Part shown: positions 10,909 to 22,870 of the stretch, one piece after another
Numbering within the stretch: position 1 is the stretch's first letter
Layout: every line of letters starts with the position of its first letter
From: Pilaira anomala
Taxonomy: Eukaryota; Mucoromycota; Mucoromycetes; Mucorales; Mucoraceae
Assembly: GCA_025716855.1 (NCBI GenBank)
Contig: JAIXMQ010000028.1
Location: 1 to 64,000, forward strand
DNA length: 64,000 nt
Direction: 5' to 3'
Program-made: the position numbers and the translations under genes
The notes under the pieces: generated by a model
Seen by the model: the letters and a program-made list of their open reading frames with translations, nothing else
What the model was told of the DNA's origin: nothing
Databases searched by the model: none

Positions 10909-13900
10909 TCTATTTTGCATGATTTTTTTTTATATATATATAAAAAAAAAAACTTACCCGATTACATATAGATCCAATTACTTGTTTATCCGGTATAAGA
11001 TCCTATCATAGCTTAGGCATGACAATCGCATTCGCACAACAAAAACCAACCAACAACAACAAAAAATATGAATACTCAAGATCCTATGTCAAAGTAGTAG
11101 AAACGCACGGTGACTCTACACGAAAGCAACGAAAGATCATAAACCCAGATCATCCAGACGCTATCATCTTACAATCTAAATTACTCTTAACGCCTTATAA
11201 AACAAACGAACTCGAATCCGTCATTCAACTCTCCATCGTCTTGATAAATAAAAAGAAATCGTTTGAATTAGAAGTATGGCATATCGCTCCAAATCATTTA
11301 CATCAGTCAGATAAGTTTGATGTCAGTCAGGATAAATGCTTTGCTTTGTTACCTGGTAGAAAGTTAAGGTCTGATAATTTATTGGGTTATTTTCAACATA
11401 CGCCTCAGAAATTGGCTCAAGTCATTTTAGAGTACCAACATAACAAATTCGGTTCTTTTTCAAAAAGAAAAATTGGATCGGATGAGGCTAAAGAGATTGT
11501 TCATAAAAAAGTGAAAACGGATCAAGAGGAGGAGAAGGAGGAGGAGGAGGAGGAGGAGGAGGAGGAAGAAGATACAGATATGCAGGATGCAGAACATACT
11601 GTGCTTTTAAAAGAACCTGAAGCGCATGAGGATATATCCATGCCTGTAGAAACAAATGAATGTTTAGATAATATTGCTACTGAAGAAGGCTCAACAGAGG
11701 AGACCCCTCAATTATCTGAACATCAAGAACAACCTGATCAATCAACAACTCCAGATATGGACTCTGTAACCAATTCCGAACAACAACCTATCGATTCAAT
11801 TCCTGAATCTGCTGTGTTCATTGAAACTGCTTCGCTCACAGATGAGTCAAGTCCTGAACCAAATCAAACGAGTGAATTAAAACCAAATGAGCCGGATATG
11901 ATTGAAGAAATGGAAACAATCACTGAAGACAGCTCGGTTTTGAAAGATTCGATTATTCAAACAATGGAAGACTCAGCAACTGATTTCACTGAAGAACCAA
12001 AAGAGGACTCAATTGTTGAAGAAGAGAGTAATGCAGTAGATCGGGAGTTACATACAAAACAAGTTGTAGATGAACCAGTTCAGCAGCAGTCGATCGAATC
12101 AAACGATAATACGATGGAGCCAGTTGAACAGTCGCTTATAGAATCAACTGAGGATATGATGGAACCAACTGAAAAGACGGAGACACCAACTGAATCAAAA
12201 AAGGGACCTACTGAAGCACTCCAAGAGTCCACTGAAATAGTTGAGGACTTGATAAAACCAGCTCAAAAAGAACCTACTACTGAGCCAGTAAAAGAGTCTA
12301 TCAAAACAGCCGAACCGGAGGATCCAGTAGAAGAATCAAACAACTCAATTCAAACGGTGAGGATTGTACCAACTGAAGAACGTACAGAAGATCCTGCTAA
12401 AATGAGACAACAAGAATTAAACAACTTGTATGTAAAGCTCAATGAAGAAATTGAAAATCCTAATGAAACCGATTATTTAGAAGGGCATGATATGAACGAA
12501 TCAACACATGTTGTTCCTGATGAAGGGTCAACAGAGTTGCTGGATGAAAACCAAGCATCTGAACCAACATCAATCGATATGGTCATGGAAGATACGATTG
12601 TTCAAGTAACGGTTGATTCAGTCATGAATGAATCTACAACCACCACAATTGAAACAACAACTTATACAGAACAAACAATTGAAGAGTCATCAAATGGTTT
12701 CGTAACCGAAACAATCCAAGATGAAAATCAACCATTTGACATCGATCACAAAGATCAAGACCTCGTATTATCAAACGAGAGTAGACAATCTTCAGAAGAG
12801 GCATCAATATTTGAATCATCAAAAGCAGGAAATGATCAAGAAGTGTCTTCTGTACATCTTGGATCTACAGAAACAGAAGATAATACCTTCTCCTCTGAAT
12901 TATCATCTGATCCATTAAGACAAACATCTCAAGTACCAGAATCCGATATGGAAACCACAATGGCTGTCAAAGAAGAAGATTCAACTAGTGAAAATAGTCA
13001 AATAAATTCTTTAGAAGAATTACCTGAATCTACTACTACTGCTTCTCTTTTACAATCCGACGATGATATGAGTGCTCATGACTCTGAAGTAGTAGAAGAA
13101 GAAGAAGAAGAAGAAGTGCACTTACATTCTGAAGCCACTTTAAATTCTGAAGACACTTTACATTCTGAAATGACTTTACATTCTGAACAAGAAGATGAAG
13201 GAGAAGAAGAAGAAGAAGAAGAAGAAGAAGAAGAAGGTACGTTTATGGATGATGGCGATTATTATGATGCTTCTGCAGAGGTCTCTTTACATGCTGATAG
13301 TGATCATCGTTATTTACCTGAATCAACAGAAGACGTAGAATCTGTTGTATCAGATATATCTTCTACTCAAATATCTCGTACGATCGAATATGATACACCT
13401 AGTAGAGAAGAAAGTCCTTTTGGGAATGGTAGATCGCTTAATAGTCGAGATTCAACATCTGTTGGAGCAAGTGCATTGTCAGCTTCCGTTAGTAGAGATT
13501 CATCGCCTGTTTATGAGAGTGAAAATGTACCTGATTATGAGAGTGAAGATGTACCTAATTATGAGAGTGAAGATGTACCTGCTTATGAGAGTGAAGATGT
13601 ATCTGTATATACATCGGATGTATATGCTTCCGATGTAAATAGTCCGGGTTTATCCTACGTTTCAGCTACTCCAGACACACAATCTGTTACGAATACTCGA
13701 GATGTAACACCAGTGAATGGTACATATCAAGATACAGTGTTGTCTATTCCTAGTAGTCCAAATACAAGACCTGATGAGGATAATAGTCAAGAAATAACAC
13801 CAGTAAATGGTGAACTTACTGCTACTACTTCAGATACTCAGGATACAGTTTACCTTCCTACCAGTCGAGATACCACACCCGGTCATAACAGTCGAGATAC

Positions 13901-14066
13901 CACACCTGCTTTTAGCAATCAAGGACCGCCATTAATGCGTAGTATAAGTGATTTAGGTAGAAGAGAGGAAACGTACTATAGTTTTAATAGTCGAGATACA
14001 TCGGCTGAACCTAGTCGAGAGGCAACAGTAGAGCCAAGCGGAGAAGACGAGACAGAAGCAGCAGAA

Positions 14067-14098
<32 letters not shown>

Positions 14099-14673
14099 CG
14101 TCATTGATGAAGCAGCAGCAGAAGCAGCCGCCTTGAAATTATCAGAGGACAAGTTTACGGAAATCTTGTATCAAGTGACAGGAGAAACGTACTTGAATAA
14201 TTTTATGGAACAACCTTTGATACCAAGAGAGCAATTGGATGACTTGGGTATTTCTTGTTGGTTTAATCCTGATCCACGATTGAAATTGATCTTGGTTCGA
14301 TACTGTGATAAACATGAGCTTGGTTCCATTGTGGTTTCCTTATGTTATTTATTGAAGAATTATATAGATTGTTTCAGTCAAGATGAACAAAATGAATATA
14401 AAACAATTTATAGAAAGTATTTGATAAATTATCCAATGTATAATCAAGGTAAAAAAAAAAAATCATGCAAAAAAAAAAGATAATCATTAAGTAACTAAAA
14501 CTTTTATTATATTAGGTATCAACGTGTTTACAAAGGAAGGACGTCAAGAGTTATTAAGAAAGGAAATCTTGTATTATAGAAATGGAAGTTCAAACCGTTA
14601 TAATACTACAGATCAAGACGAAATCAAGAATAACCAAATCTATACTAACTATTATGGATTCGGGTTACTCTAA
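9900..14673 (+). CDS. Large acidic protein of unknown function, about 1452 aa
   Basis: Six exons: 9900-10061, 10152-10352, 10412-10537, 10609-10843, 10972-14448 and 14516-14673; total 4359 nt in one frame. Several introns begin GTAAAAA followed by very long A runs, about 54 A in intron 4. The N-terminal 300 residues look globular and beta-rich (QILLGYSQGAILVYRYRANI, ITCLSGIRSYHSLGMTIAFA), compatible with a beta-propeller, but no repeat motif is certain. Residues about 460-1330 are low-complexity and acidic: poly-Glu tracts, ExTE/EPxE repeats, four YESEDVPx repeats and several SRDTTP repeats. A poly-Ala/Glu stretch follows, then a folded helical C-terminus (LYQVTGETYLNNF to YYGFGLL). The donor at 10844 (GTAAAG) was chosen because it alone restores the frame. 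Function not recognised. Confidence 0.75.
13512..13607 (+). repeat. 24-bp coding tandem repeat (YESEDVPx, 4 copies)
   Basis: Four head-to-tail 24-bp units encode YESENVPD, YESEDVPN, YESEDVPA and YESEDVSV within the large acidic protein. Units differ at only a few bases, which indicates recent expansion; copy number is likely to vary between strains. Confidence 0.9.
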
Positions 14674-15204
14674 AAATCCGAATCATTATATTCTTTTGTG
14701 TAGCATCATATACATAATGACACTATATAAAATACAATTACTTTAAATAAACAAAAGTTGCACACTATATTTTTTAAAGTTATATTTTCCGTTAGAACGA
14801 GAGGGGAAAAGTTTTAGCAGAAATGAAAAAATGACATGAAGTTAGTCATATCAAAAAAAAAAAAAGAACTTAAACAAAACAGCTTTTTTTTTTTTTCTGT
14901 TGTACGACTTTTTTTTTTTTTAGATTATCTAAACAGCTGATTATTGGCAGATTCAATCTTTATCTATCACGGGGAAATATAAGGTGTCATCTTACAAAGA
15001 TAGAATATATTTTCGTTTAAACTTCACAAGACAGTTATAAATATCAGCCGGATACCAATCAAGTAGTTGTTTCACATAAAAATGATTTTTTATTAGGTAA
15101 ATTGTTTGAATATCGAAAATCGATTGATAAAAGGGTAATACAAAATATTTATGGGGGGGGGGGAAGAACAAATAATGAATATTTGTTTGCTTGTTTTTTG
15201 AATT
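14674..15204. other. Convergent intergenic spacer
   Basis: Lies between the 3' ends of the large acidic gene and the chitin deacetylase gene. It has AATAAA-like A/T-rich tracts, several T and A runs and a G run near 15153. No gene seen. Confidence 0.6.
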
Positions 15205-16682
15205 TTATAATAGACCAATGATGACATACATGAACAGTAAAGCGCTCAAACTTGAATAGATAGCGGTACGTGTTGTACCCGAGTATAATTTATCGTCTTC
15301 ATCATCACCATCAATGTAATTAGAAAGTGGTGGATCTTCTTTATGGAATCGAGGTGGATTTGGTGAATCAAGTGTAGGATAAACCCAGGATTCTTCCCAG
15401 TAAGGATGAGCGTCATTAATACATTTATGAATTGGCATGACGTTGAAGGACTTTTGAAGTTCTGGTAACCATTTCTCAGATATCAAGATGGTTGCATTAC
15501 TATTTTCATGTTGCTATCAAAAGAAATTAGGTATCATCATTTAAACTATATTCTTGTACAAACTTACGAGTGTGATATGACCATGCTCTGTATCATTGTT
15601 AATTAAACGGTTCTTTATCCATGTATCAAAATATGCGTCAATGACTTCTGGTTTAAGATGACCTTTCCCCTTCATAACAAACTAAAAAAAAAAAAAAGTA
15701 TGTTAGTCTATCATATAAAAATGTTTCAAAGAGCTTACCAAGTTCCAATCATTCGAATCTTGGTCCCAGAGAATAGTTCGCATACCCATTTGCCAGGCAA
15801 TAGCACGTACACGATCATCTACATCACCATACGGAGGTCTCCAACACTTGGGTGTAATACCAAGTGATTCTTTGATAGCTTTTTGAGTCCAGTACAATTG
15901 AGCTACAATCTCTTCGTTTGTTAAACTTGTCATTTGAGGATGAGACCAAGTATGAGAACAAATGGTATGGCCATCACTTAAAGCTCTTTGAGCAGCGACA
16001 GGAAATTTGATTACATTTGAACCAACAACTATCAAAAAATTAGTTTTTTTTTTAAAAAAGCTTTAGTTACTTGATTTTTGCATCACTTACAGAATAATGT
16101 GGCCTTTTGTTTATTAGCATGATCTACCAAAAAATTATAAAACCTTGGCTGATCAAACTCTTTATCTTGTTCAGTTGTAGGGTACCAAAACTTGTATGGT
16201 CCATCATCATAATTCAATCCCCAGTCGCCTTTATTTGGACAAAACGAGATATCTTCTGGAATGTAACTTATTTTGGGTTTTTTACAAAGACTAGCAGACC
16301 ACCAACAATCTGGGTCTTGCTGTGCTGGATATTGGGTGATATCTAATACCCAATCTTTAACAATACGAGGCGGTGCAGTCCCGACTTTTGTAAGGTCCAG
16401 TTGCTTTAAGACGGCTTGAACTTCTGGATGGTTAATCGGTGGTTGCTTGTTGGGTGCCGGATAGGATTTGAGGTTGAGTTTGAAGCCCGTCTTTGGTAAT
16501 GGTCCGGATTTGATCTCTTCTTCAAATGGGTAGCCTTTAGGAATGTAGCTAGGCCCTTTGATATGTGAAAGCCAGGCTGGTGAGGTTTGTGTGAATTCGG
16601 TCGTATCTGGAGTTACTGGTGCGGATGGTGTAGCTGCTGCCGCCACTAAAGGTAGTGCTATGATCAAGTAAGAAAATACCAT
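15205..16682 (-). CDS. Chitin deacetylase (CE4 family), secreted, probably GPI-anchored
   Basis: Four exons on the minus strand: 16682-16091, 16028-15739, 15681-15568 and 15513-15205; 434 aa. Family members convert cell-wall chitin to chitosan, a major Mucorales wall polymer. Seen: an N-terminal signal peptide (SYLIIALPLVAAAATP); CE4 motif 1 NYDDGP with the catalytic and metal Asp pair at 159-160; motif 2 HTWSH with metal His at 223 and 227; motif 3 RPPYG at about 261-265; WDQDSNDW; and motif 5 HGHITL, whose His is catalytic in the family. The C-terminus ends in a short hydrophobic stretch after a Ser/Thr region (SSLSALLFMYVIIGLL), as in GPI signals. Motif 1 has Asn-Tyr instead of the usual Thr-Phe before DDGP. 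All introns are short with GTAAG-type donors or close variants. Confidence 0.93.
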
Positions 16683-17151
16683 TTTTTTTTTTCAAAAAAA
16701 AAAAATAATGTAAAATGATAAATAGAAATCATTTTGGTTGATTTATATATAGACACATGAAAAAAAAAAAAATATTAAACAAAGTTTATAATGGTTATTT
16801 GTATTTTTGCGAAGACATAAGTCCAGATTAAGATGTGCTAATTCTTTTCGGTCTAGATTTGAAATATTTCCTACTACTGCAGAGGAACAAAAATGATTTT
16901 TTAAAATAATGCATTTATTGTACACAGAAAGAGAAAAAGAAAGACTTTTTTTTTAAATAATAATAAAAAAAAGGATGCATGTAAGGGATCTAAAAATGGT
17001 TTGTATTCTTTATAGAAAAAAAAGAGAAAAAAAGACAACAATAAGAGAGAGAGATAGAAGGAGAGTGTGAGTGCGGTAAATATAATTAAAAATGAACAAG
17101 TTGAGAAAAGAAATGTATATAAAAAAAAGAGTGAAAGCGAGAAAATTAAAT
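16683..17151. other. Intergenic spacer
   Basis: Upstream of the chitin deacetylase start and downstream of the Pol I subunit gene. A/T runs and a GA-rich stretch near 17045-17066; no gene seen. The promoter of the deacetylase is expected here. Confidence 0.6.
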
Positions 17152-20100
17152 TTAAGGCTTGATACCCAAATTTAATTTAATACCCATACTCATTAATTCA
17201 GTTGTAAGATATCTGAATACATAAGGGATAGCAATCAAATCAATACCCTTTGCAGTACCACAAGATCTACATTCATAAGTACGACGGTTGCCTAAAGTAG
17301 ACACAATCTTTGTACAGATAGGAGAAGCTAATGAACCACAAAGACGACAGACATATGCTTGAGAGTAATCGGAACAGTTCATAAGACGATCTTGAAGTAA
17401 GTAACTTGTACCGTGAGCAAGCAATGAATCACGTTCCATCTCACCGAAACGAATACCACCATGTCTCTTACGACCCTTAACAGGTTGCATAGTAAGGTTG
17501 TGAACAGGACCTGTTGTACGCACTTGGAACTTATCGTTAACCATATGTCTAAGACGTTGATAATAAACAACCTAAATAAAATATAGCGTTACTAAATGAT
17601 TTTCCAATGTACAAATATCCATAATCTAACAACTTACACCAATGTAAATATCCATCTTCATTTCTTCACCAGTGATACCAGAGTACATGGCTTCGTTACC
17701 GTGGTAATTATAACCAGCACGCAATAATTGTTCACCGAAGAAATCAGCAGCAGTATTCTCTTCATTAAACTTGAAGGGAGTACTATCTTGAGCAATACCA
17801 TGAAGAGCACCAGCTTTACCAGCAATACTCTCGACAAACATACCAATAGTCATACGAGAGGGGAAAGCATGAGGGTTAATGATAACATCGGGTTGCATAC
17901 CAGACTCAGTGAAAGGCATATCAACAGCAGGATACTTTTGAGAACAGACACCCTTTTGTCCGTGACGAGAAGAGAACTTATCACCAATAACAGGGGAACG
18001 AGTAATACGTAACTTGATGTGTACCTTTTGTAATTCACCGTTACCACTATCGTCACCCAAAATACGTACTTCGTCCACATAGGCATCTTCAGGACCCTTA
18101 TATTTCTTGATCACGTTCTTACCAGTAGATTCATCAATGTATGAACAGAGAGGGTCATCAGCAACTAAATGTGCACCAATATGAGGTAAACCATCGTCAC
18201 CAAGCTTGCTACGGTATTTCTTTCCCTTAACTGGGTCTAAACCGAATCTATATGTAACAGGCTCTCCACGAGCACGATATTCGTTTAAATCAACAATTTC
18301 GGCCTTATAAACAGTACCATAACCAAAACCACGTTCATGAGCTGACTTATTTAAAATCATTGCATCTTCCATATCATAACCAGTATATGAAATAACAGCA
18401 ACAATGGCATTATTACCTTGAGGCCAGCCATCTAAACCATAATGGTTATAAAGACTAGTACGAACAACAGGTGTTTGACCGTTTTGAATACGATACATCT
18501 TGTTATCTGTACGATGGTTCATGACAGTACTTGGGGTACCCATAGTTTGCTTACCCATTTGACATTGGTACATGTTACGAGGAGATTGATTGAAATCAGA
18601 GAAAGGTGTTTGATTTGCAATAATTGAAAGGATGTTAGTAGGAGTGAATTCTTGATGAGATGTAACACCAGGAACTACTTCATCGTCCATACAAGCAATA
18701 TCCATGTAGACTTGTTCAAAGGTACCAATCATATCTGTTCTACCATTACCGAGGAACTTAACAGGACGCATCATACGAGCAGGACTGGCAAAGAGATAAA
18801 GACCAGGATATTCACCACCATATGAGTTGGGAACAAGTGCAATCTCTAAATCAAGAGGAACATTGTGTTCTCCATTGACTCTCCAGAGTCTTAAACTTTC
18901 AGCGGCCTTCGCAGCAGTAGCAGGTGTACACCAACCGATAATCTTACCATCCAACATAACAACGATATCTCCAGGTCTGTTAATTGAATGAAGGAAACTT
19001 TGAGAGATACCAAGAGCAGCGAGTAAACGGGGAATGGCCTTAACATCCAAAGGTTCGTTAATGACCTTACATTTATGAGCCAAATGGTTTAAAAGACCAC
19101 AAGGAGAACCATCAGGTGTATGGACTGGACAAAGGAAACCCCAACCTTCTGGAAGCAATTTACGAACACTAGTTGTCTTTAATTCAGCAAAGAAAGCACC
19201 ACGATGAATACAACGGAAATGAGCCAAGTAACGGAAGAAATTCAACTTTTCGGCGACAATGGTGAAACCAGAAAATTGTTGAAGATCTAAACCAGTTTTA
19301 CTGACAAGGTTACCGGTAGCTAAAAAGTAAGACATTTTAACACCAATATCACTATTGACCTTACGATAAGCATTTTGGAAATAAGTGTCTATTTTTTTTT
19401 TGTTAAAGTTGATTAATATATCGCTGATAAAACAATAGCAGTATTACAAATGAGAGATCAAAAATACTTACTGTTGAAAAAATCAACTTTAGCAGGATTT
19501 AATCGAATATCGTTACGAATTTGTAACTTGACACCGGTAAGCCAGTCGTGAATCTTTTCCTTCATAATCATGGTATAAAGATGGCCACCTAAAAGTACTT
19601 CTTGATGTTGAGGAGCATCTGGGTTATCAGCACCACATTCACCGGAAACAAGAGAGTAAAGTTTACGGATCATGAATGCCAAAAGGTTGAACTTATCACG
19701 GTTATCATCCATATGAACAAAAATAAGTTTCTTCAAGAGAGCTTCACCAATTTCTTTATCTGTCAAATCTTCATCTAAGGTCATTGCAACTCTGAACTTT
19801 TCACCAATATAACTCAAACATTGATCTTGTGTAAAAAGGTTATACATCTTGAAGGATCTTAATAATAATTCGATACGATCGGTTAAGAAAGTGTTTTGAC
19901 GATCGCCTTGACAGAGAGCTTCAAAAATTTCTTTATCGGATGTAGAACATAATGCATTAAATACCAACATAGCAGGTATAAGATATTCTTGTTTACGCCA
20001 TGCAAAACGGAACATGACATTACCGTCATTTAAGTAATGAATTGTGTTGGTTAAAGTGGTTTGATCACGACGAGCACAACGAATGGCACAACCATAAGTA

Positions 20101-20753
20101 GAGTAAGTGGGACCACGGTTTTGGAAAGAGTTACGGATAATAGCAGTGACATGGTTACGACGAGGTACAATTAAAAGACGTACCAACTTCTCAATACCGT
20201 TCACAATAAAGTAACCACCCATCTCTTCGGACTCCTCATGGTGAGCTACAAGTTCCTTGGGGTACATGCCGTTCAAGTTACAACGATTGGATCGAACCAT
20301 GACTGGAACTAAACCAAGATCACGGACGTCAGACTGAACTGGACCACCGTTTACTCTCCAACAAAGCTTGGCTTGTAATTTACCTCGGTAGGTATTGAGA
20401 CGTTCACGACACTCGGAAGGATAAATACGACGACGTAAAGTAAGAGTATCACGCTCATTTACCATAGGCTGGTTTAATTTGACATCTTCAAGCCAGTAAG
20501 TAAGCTTATTTCCAAGTGTTTGACCATTAGGATCTAAATTAATGTCGTTCGAAGCATTATCAAATACAGAGAAACTTCCAATATCGGATACAGCATAGTC
20601 TAATAAACCTTGTTGTCCTTCACCGAATTCGCTGATACTGTTGAAGGCTTCAATATGAGGTGCAACTACTTCTTGTAAAGCAGGTGTACCAAACTTCTTG
20701 TCAGAAGGGTTACGGAACATAAGTTCACGTTCCAACGTATTGTATTTCGACAT
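17152..20753 (-). CDS. RPA2: RNA polymerase I second-largest subunit (RPA135/RPA2)
   Basis: Three exons: 20753-19472, 19388-17638 and 17571-17152; 1150 aa, full length for the family. The protein forms one side of the Pol I active centre and transcribes rRNA genes in the nucleolus. Seen: an N-terminus with [31 protein letters not shown]; the Pol I-type [19 protein letters not shown] rather than the Pol II sequence; [34 protein letters not shown]; and [13 protein letters not shown] with [22 protein letters not shown]-terminal zinc-binding region has two CxxC pairs (CRLC, CRSC) and ends in [10 protein letters not shown]. The first splice donor (ACA|GTAAG) adds the block [20 protein letters not shown], which restores continuity. 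It is Pol I and not Pol II because of the TLERE N-terminus and the TTTVRKLLPE-type segment (here [11 protein letters not shown]). Confidence 0.97.
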
Positions 20754-20979
20754 TCTATGTGTGTTTCCTTTTTCCTAAGAAGTTTAGTACAAAAAAAAAA
20801 AAAAAAAAAAAAAGAGTAGCTTATATATTAAAAGAAAATATTTTTTAAAAAAAAACCTTTCAAAATCGCTTTCAAAAAAAAAAGTGACTTAGTAATTAAG
20901 AAGTCATGAAGTTCTCTCTCTCTCTTTTCTCTGTTTTAGTTATATTGCGTATAAAGTTTATTTTTTAGGACAAAAAGAA

Positions 20980-22870
20980 TCATTGGTTTTGGTTTTGGTT
21001 TTGTTGTTGTTGCTGCTGTTGTTGTTGAAGTCTTTGCATCATCATCATAACATTATTATAATTATTTGGGTCATCATTTTGATTATTATACATATTATTC
21101 ATAATACTACTAGGATTCATCATGATATTATTTGGGTTCATCATACCATTTGCAGCTAATATATCGTTAGGATTAAACGGTTGTGAAGTAGGTGAAGTCG
21201 TGTCTATTTGTGGATTATAGCCATTTGTATTACTTAACCCCATCATCATTTGTTGTTGTCTCAATTGCTGTTGTTGCTGTTGTCTTAACAGTGATTGAGG
21301 ATCCATACCCATCATATTTGGGTTACGTGGTGTGGTTGGTGTAGATGTTGGACTAGCTGATTTCATAAACTGTTGTTGTTGCTGTTGACGCATAGCAGCT
21401 GCCTGTTGACGCATCATTTGCTGTTGCAAAGTAAGATGGTTATTACGTGGAGATTCCTCTTTACGTTCATTGAATAAGCCTTGTGCAGTACTTAGGATCT
21501 CATGAATCTTCTTACCAATCTCGGATTTTGGTGGTGGTAACGGTTTAAGATCGGGTGGTGAAGGAGCTTTGTATTCCTCGCCTGGTTTAACCATTGAAAT
21601 GTCTGCCATTGTTGCAAGATATGTTAAATTAGATTGTAATCTAGCTTGATATCTAAAAGCCCTTGTTAGTCATGTATAACAAACTATTTCCAAAGAGAAA
21701 TACACTTACATGCCCAAGTTGGGTTCTAAACTTACTCCTGTATTTTGACTCTCAATACATAATCGAATCAATTCTATATTCAACGCTAATATCTAAAATC
21801 AATATACATCAATATCTATAAATACAAATCATTCCCTCCCTACTTACAACTTCTACTCGTTTCGTATTTATATCGGTGCCATGGGTTGTACTAATGGTAG
21901 GTGTAACATTATTCACTGGTGATAATATCTTTCCTTCTGTCAATAAATCGAGTCCTGCCATAGGTGACGTTTGTTGTTCGATCATAGGAGATATGGTAGC
22001 AGTAGGGACAACGGGTGTAAGCTGTTGAATTTGTTGCACTTGCTGTTGTGCCTGCTGTTGTGCTTGCTGTTGAGCCTGTTGTTGAGCCTGTAACTGAGCT
22101 TGCTGTTGAGCTTGCTGTTGAGCCTGTTGTTGAGCTTGCTGTTGAGCTTGCTGTTGTTGCATTTGTTGCATTTGTTGCATTTGTTGTTTTCTTAAATGCT
22201 GTTGTTGCTGCATCAAGATGAATTGATGACGTTGTTGGTCATCCATACGTTGCATTTGCGCGATTTGTTGCTGTTGTTTGCTCCATTGTAGCTGTTGATT
22301 AGGATTCATGTTGGGAGTACCCATATTGGGCGCATTTATGTTGGGAGTGCTCATATTTGGCGTACTCATGTTGGGAGTATTGATATTGGGAGTATTGATA
22401 TTGGGAGTATTCATGGTGGTATTATTATTCATATTGGGAGTTCTATAACCTTGTTGTTGTTGTTGTTGCTGTAATTGGGCCAAAACGTTATTATTCATCA
22501 TTGGGCTTTGTTGAACTGGACTTTGTTGTTGCATGGAGGAAATAGCTGGTTGCATAGAAGAAATAGCTGGGGATCCAGCCATGGGAGAGTTTGTAGGACT
22601 AAAAGCCTGTGGTGGTAATTGTTGTTGTGTTTGTGTAGGTTGACCGTACATTTGTCTTTTAGCAATTAAGTTTGCCATTAAAGCAGGATCAAAGGAAGCG
22701 GCTTGTTGTTGAGGACTACCACTGGCGTTACTCGCATTGCCGTCAATCTTTTGAGTGGGAAAACCGTTCACGACAGATTGAATGTCTGGTGGTAAGTTTG
22801 CAAGATATTGTGGTTGCTGTTGACCATAAGGAAGGTACGCATTATTACCTTGATTTGTGTAAGGATTCAT
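20980..22870 (-). CDS. Gln-rich SS18/GIF-like coactivator (SSXT domain), SWI/SNF-associated
   Basis: Three exons: 22870-21848, 21792-21710 and 21652-20980; 592 aa. The short middle exon and the start of exon 3 together encode [18 protein letters not shown], then [17 protein letters not shown]. This matches the SSXT motif (Leu/Ile-rich helix, QN-G, YQxxLxxNLxYLAxxAD) that in SS18 and plant GIF/AN3 links to SWI/SNF. The flanks are Gln/Met/Pro-rich: a QQQA heptad array at about residues 210-285, TPNM/TPNI repeats, and C-terminal poly-Gln ending NQNQNQ. Without splicing the SSXT motif is not visible in any single reading frame. A role as a transcription coactivator is inferred from the family. 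Another SWI/SNF subunit gene lies about 10 kb away. Confidence 0.82.

Noticed and set aside
13345..13638. Overlapping plus-strand frame with repeated MRVKMYLI units
   Set aside because: It is the out-of-frame reading of the YESEDVPx repeat in the large acidic protein.
17728..18627. Plus-strand open frames inside the Pol I gene
   Set aside because: They are opposite-strand shadows of a highly conserved exon and show no protein family of their own.
17152..20753. Gene as RNA polymerase II subunit RPB2
   Set aside because: Sequence blocks ([39 protein letters not shown]) follow the Pol I RPA135 pattern, not RPB2.
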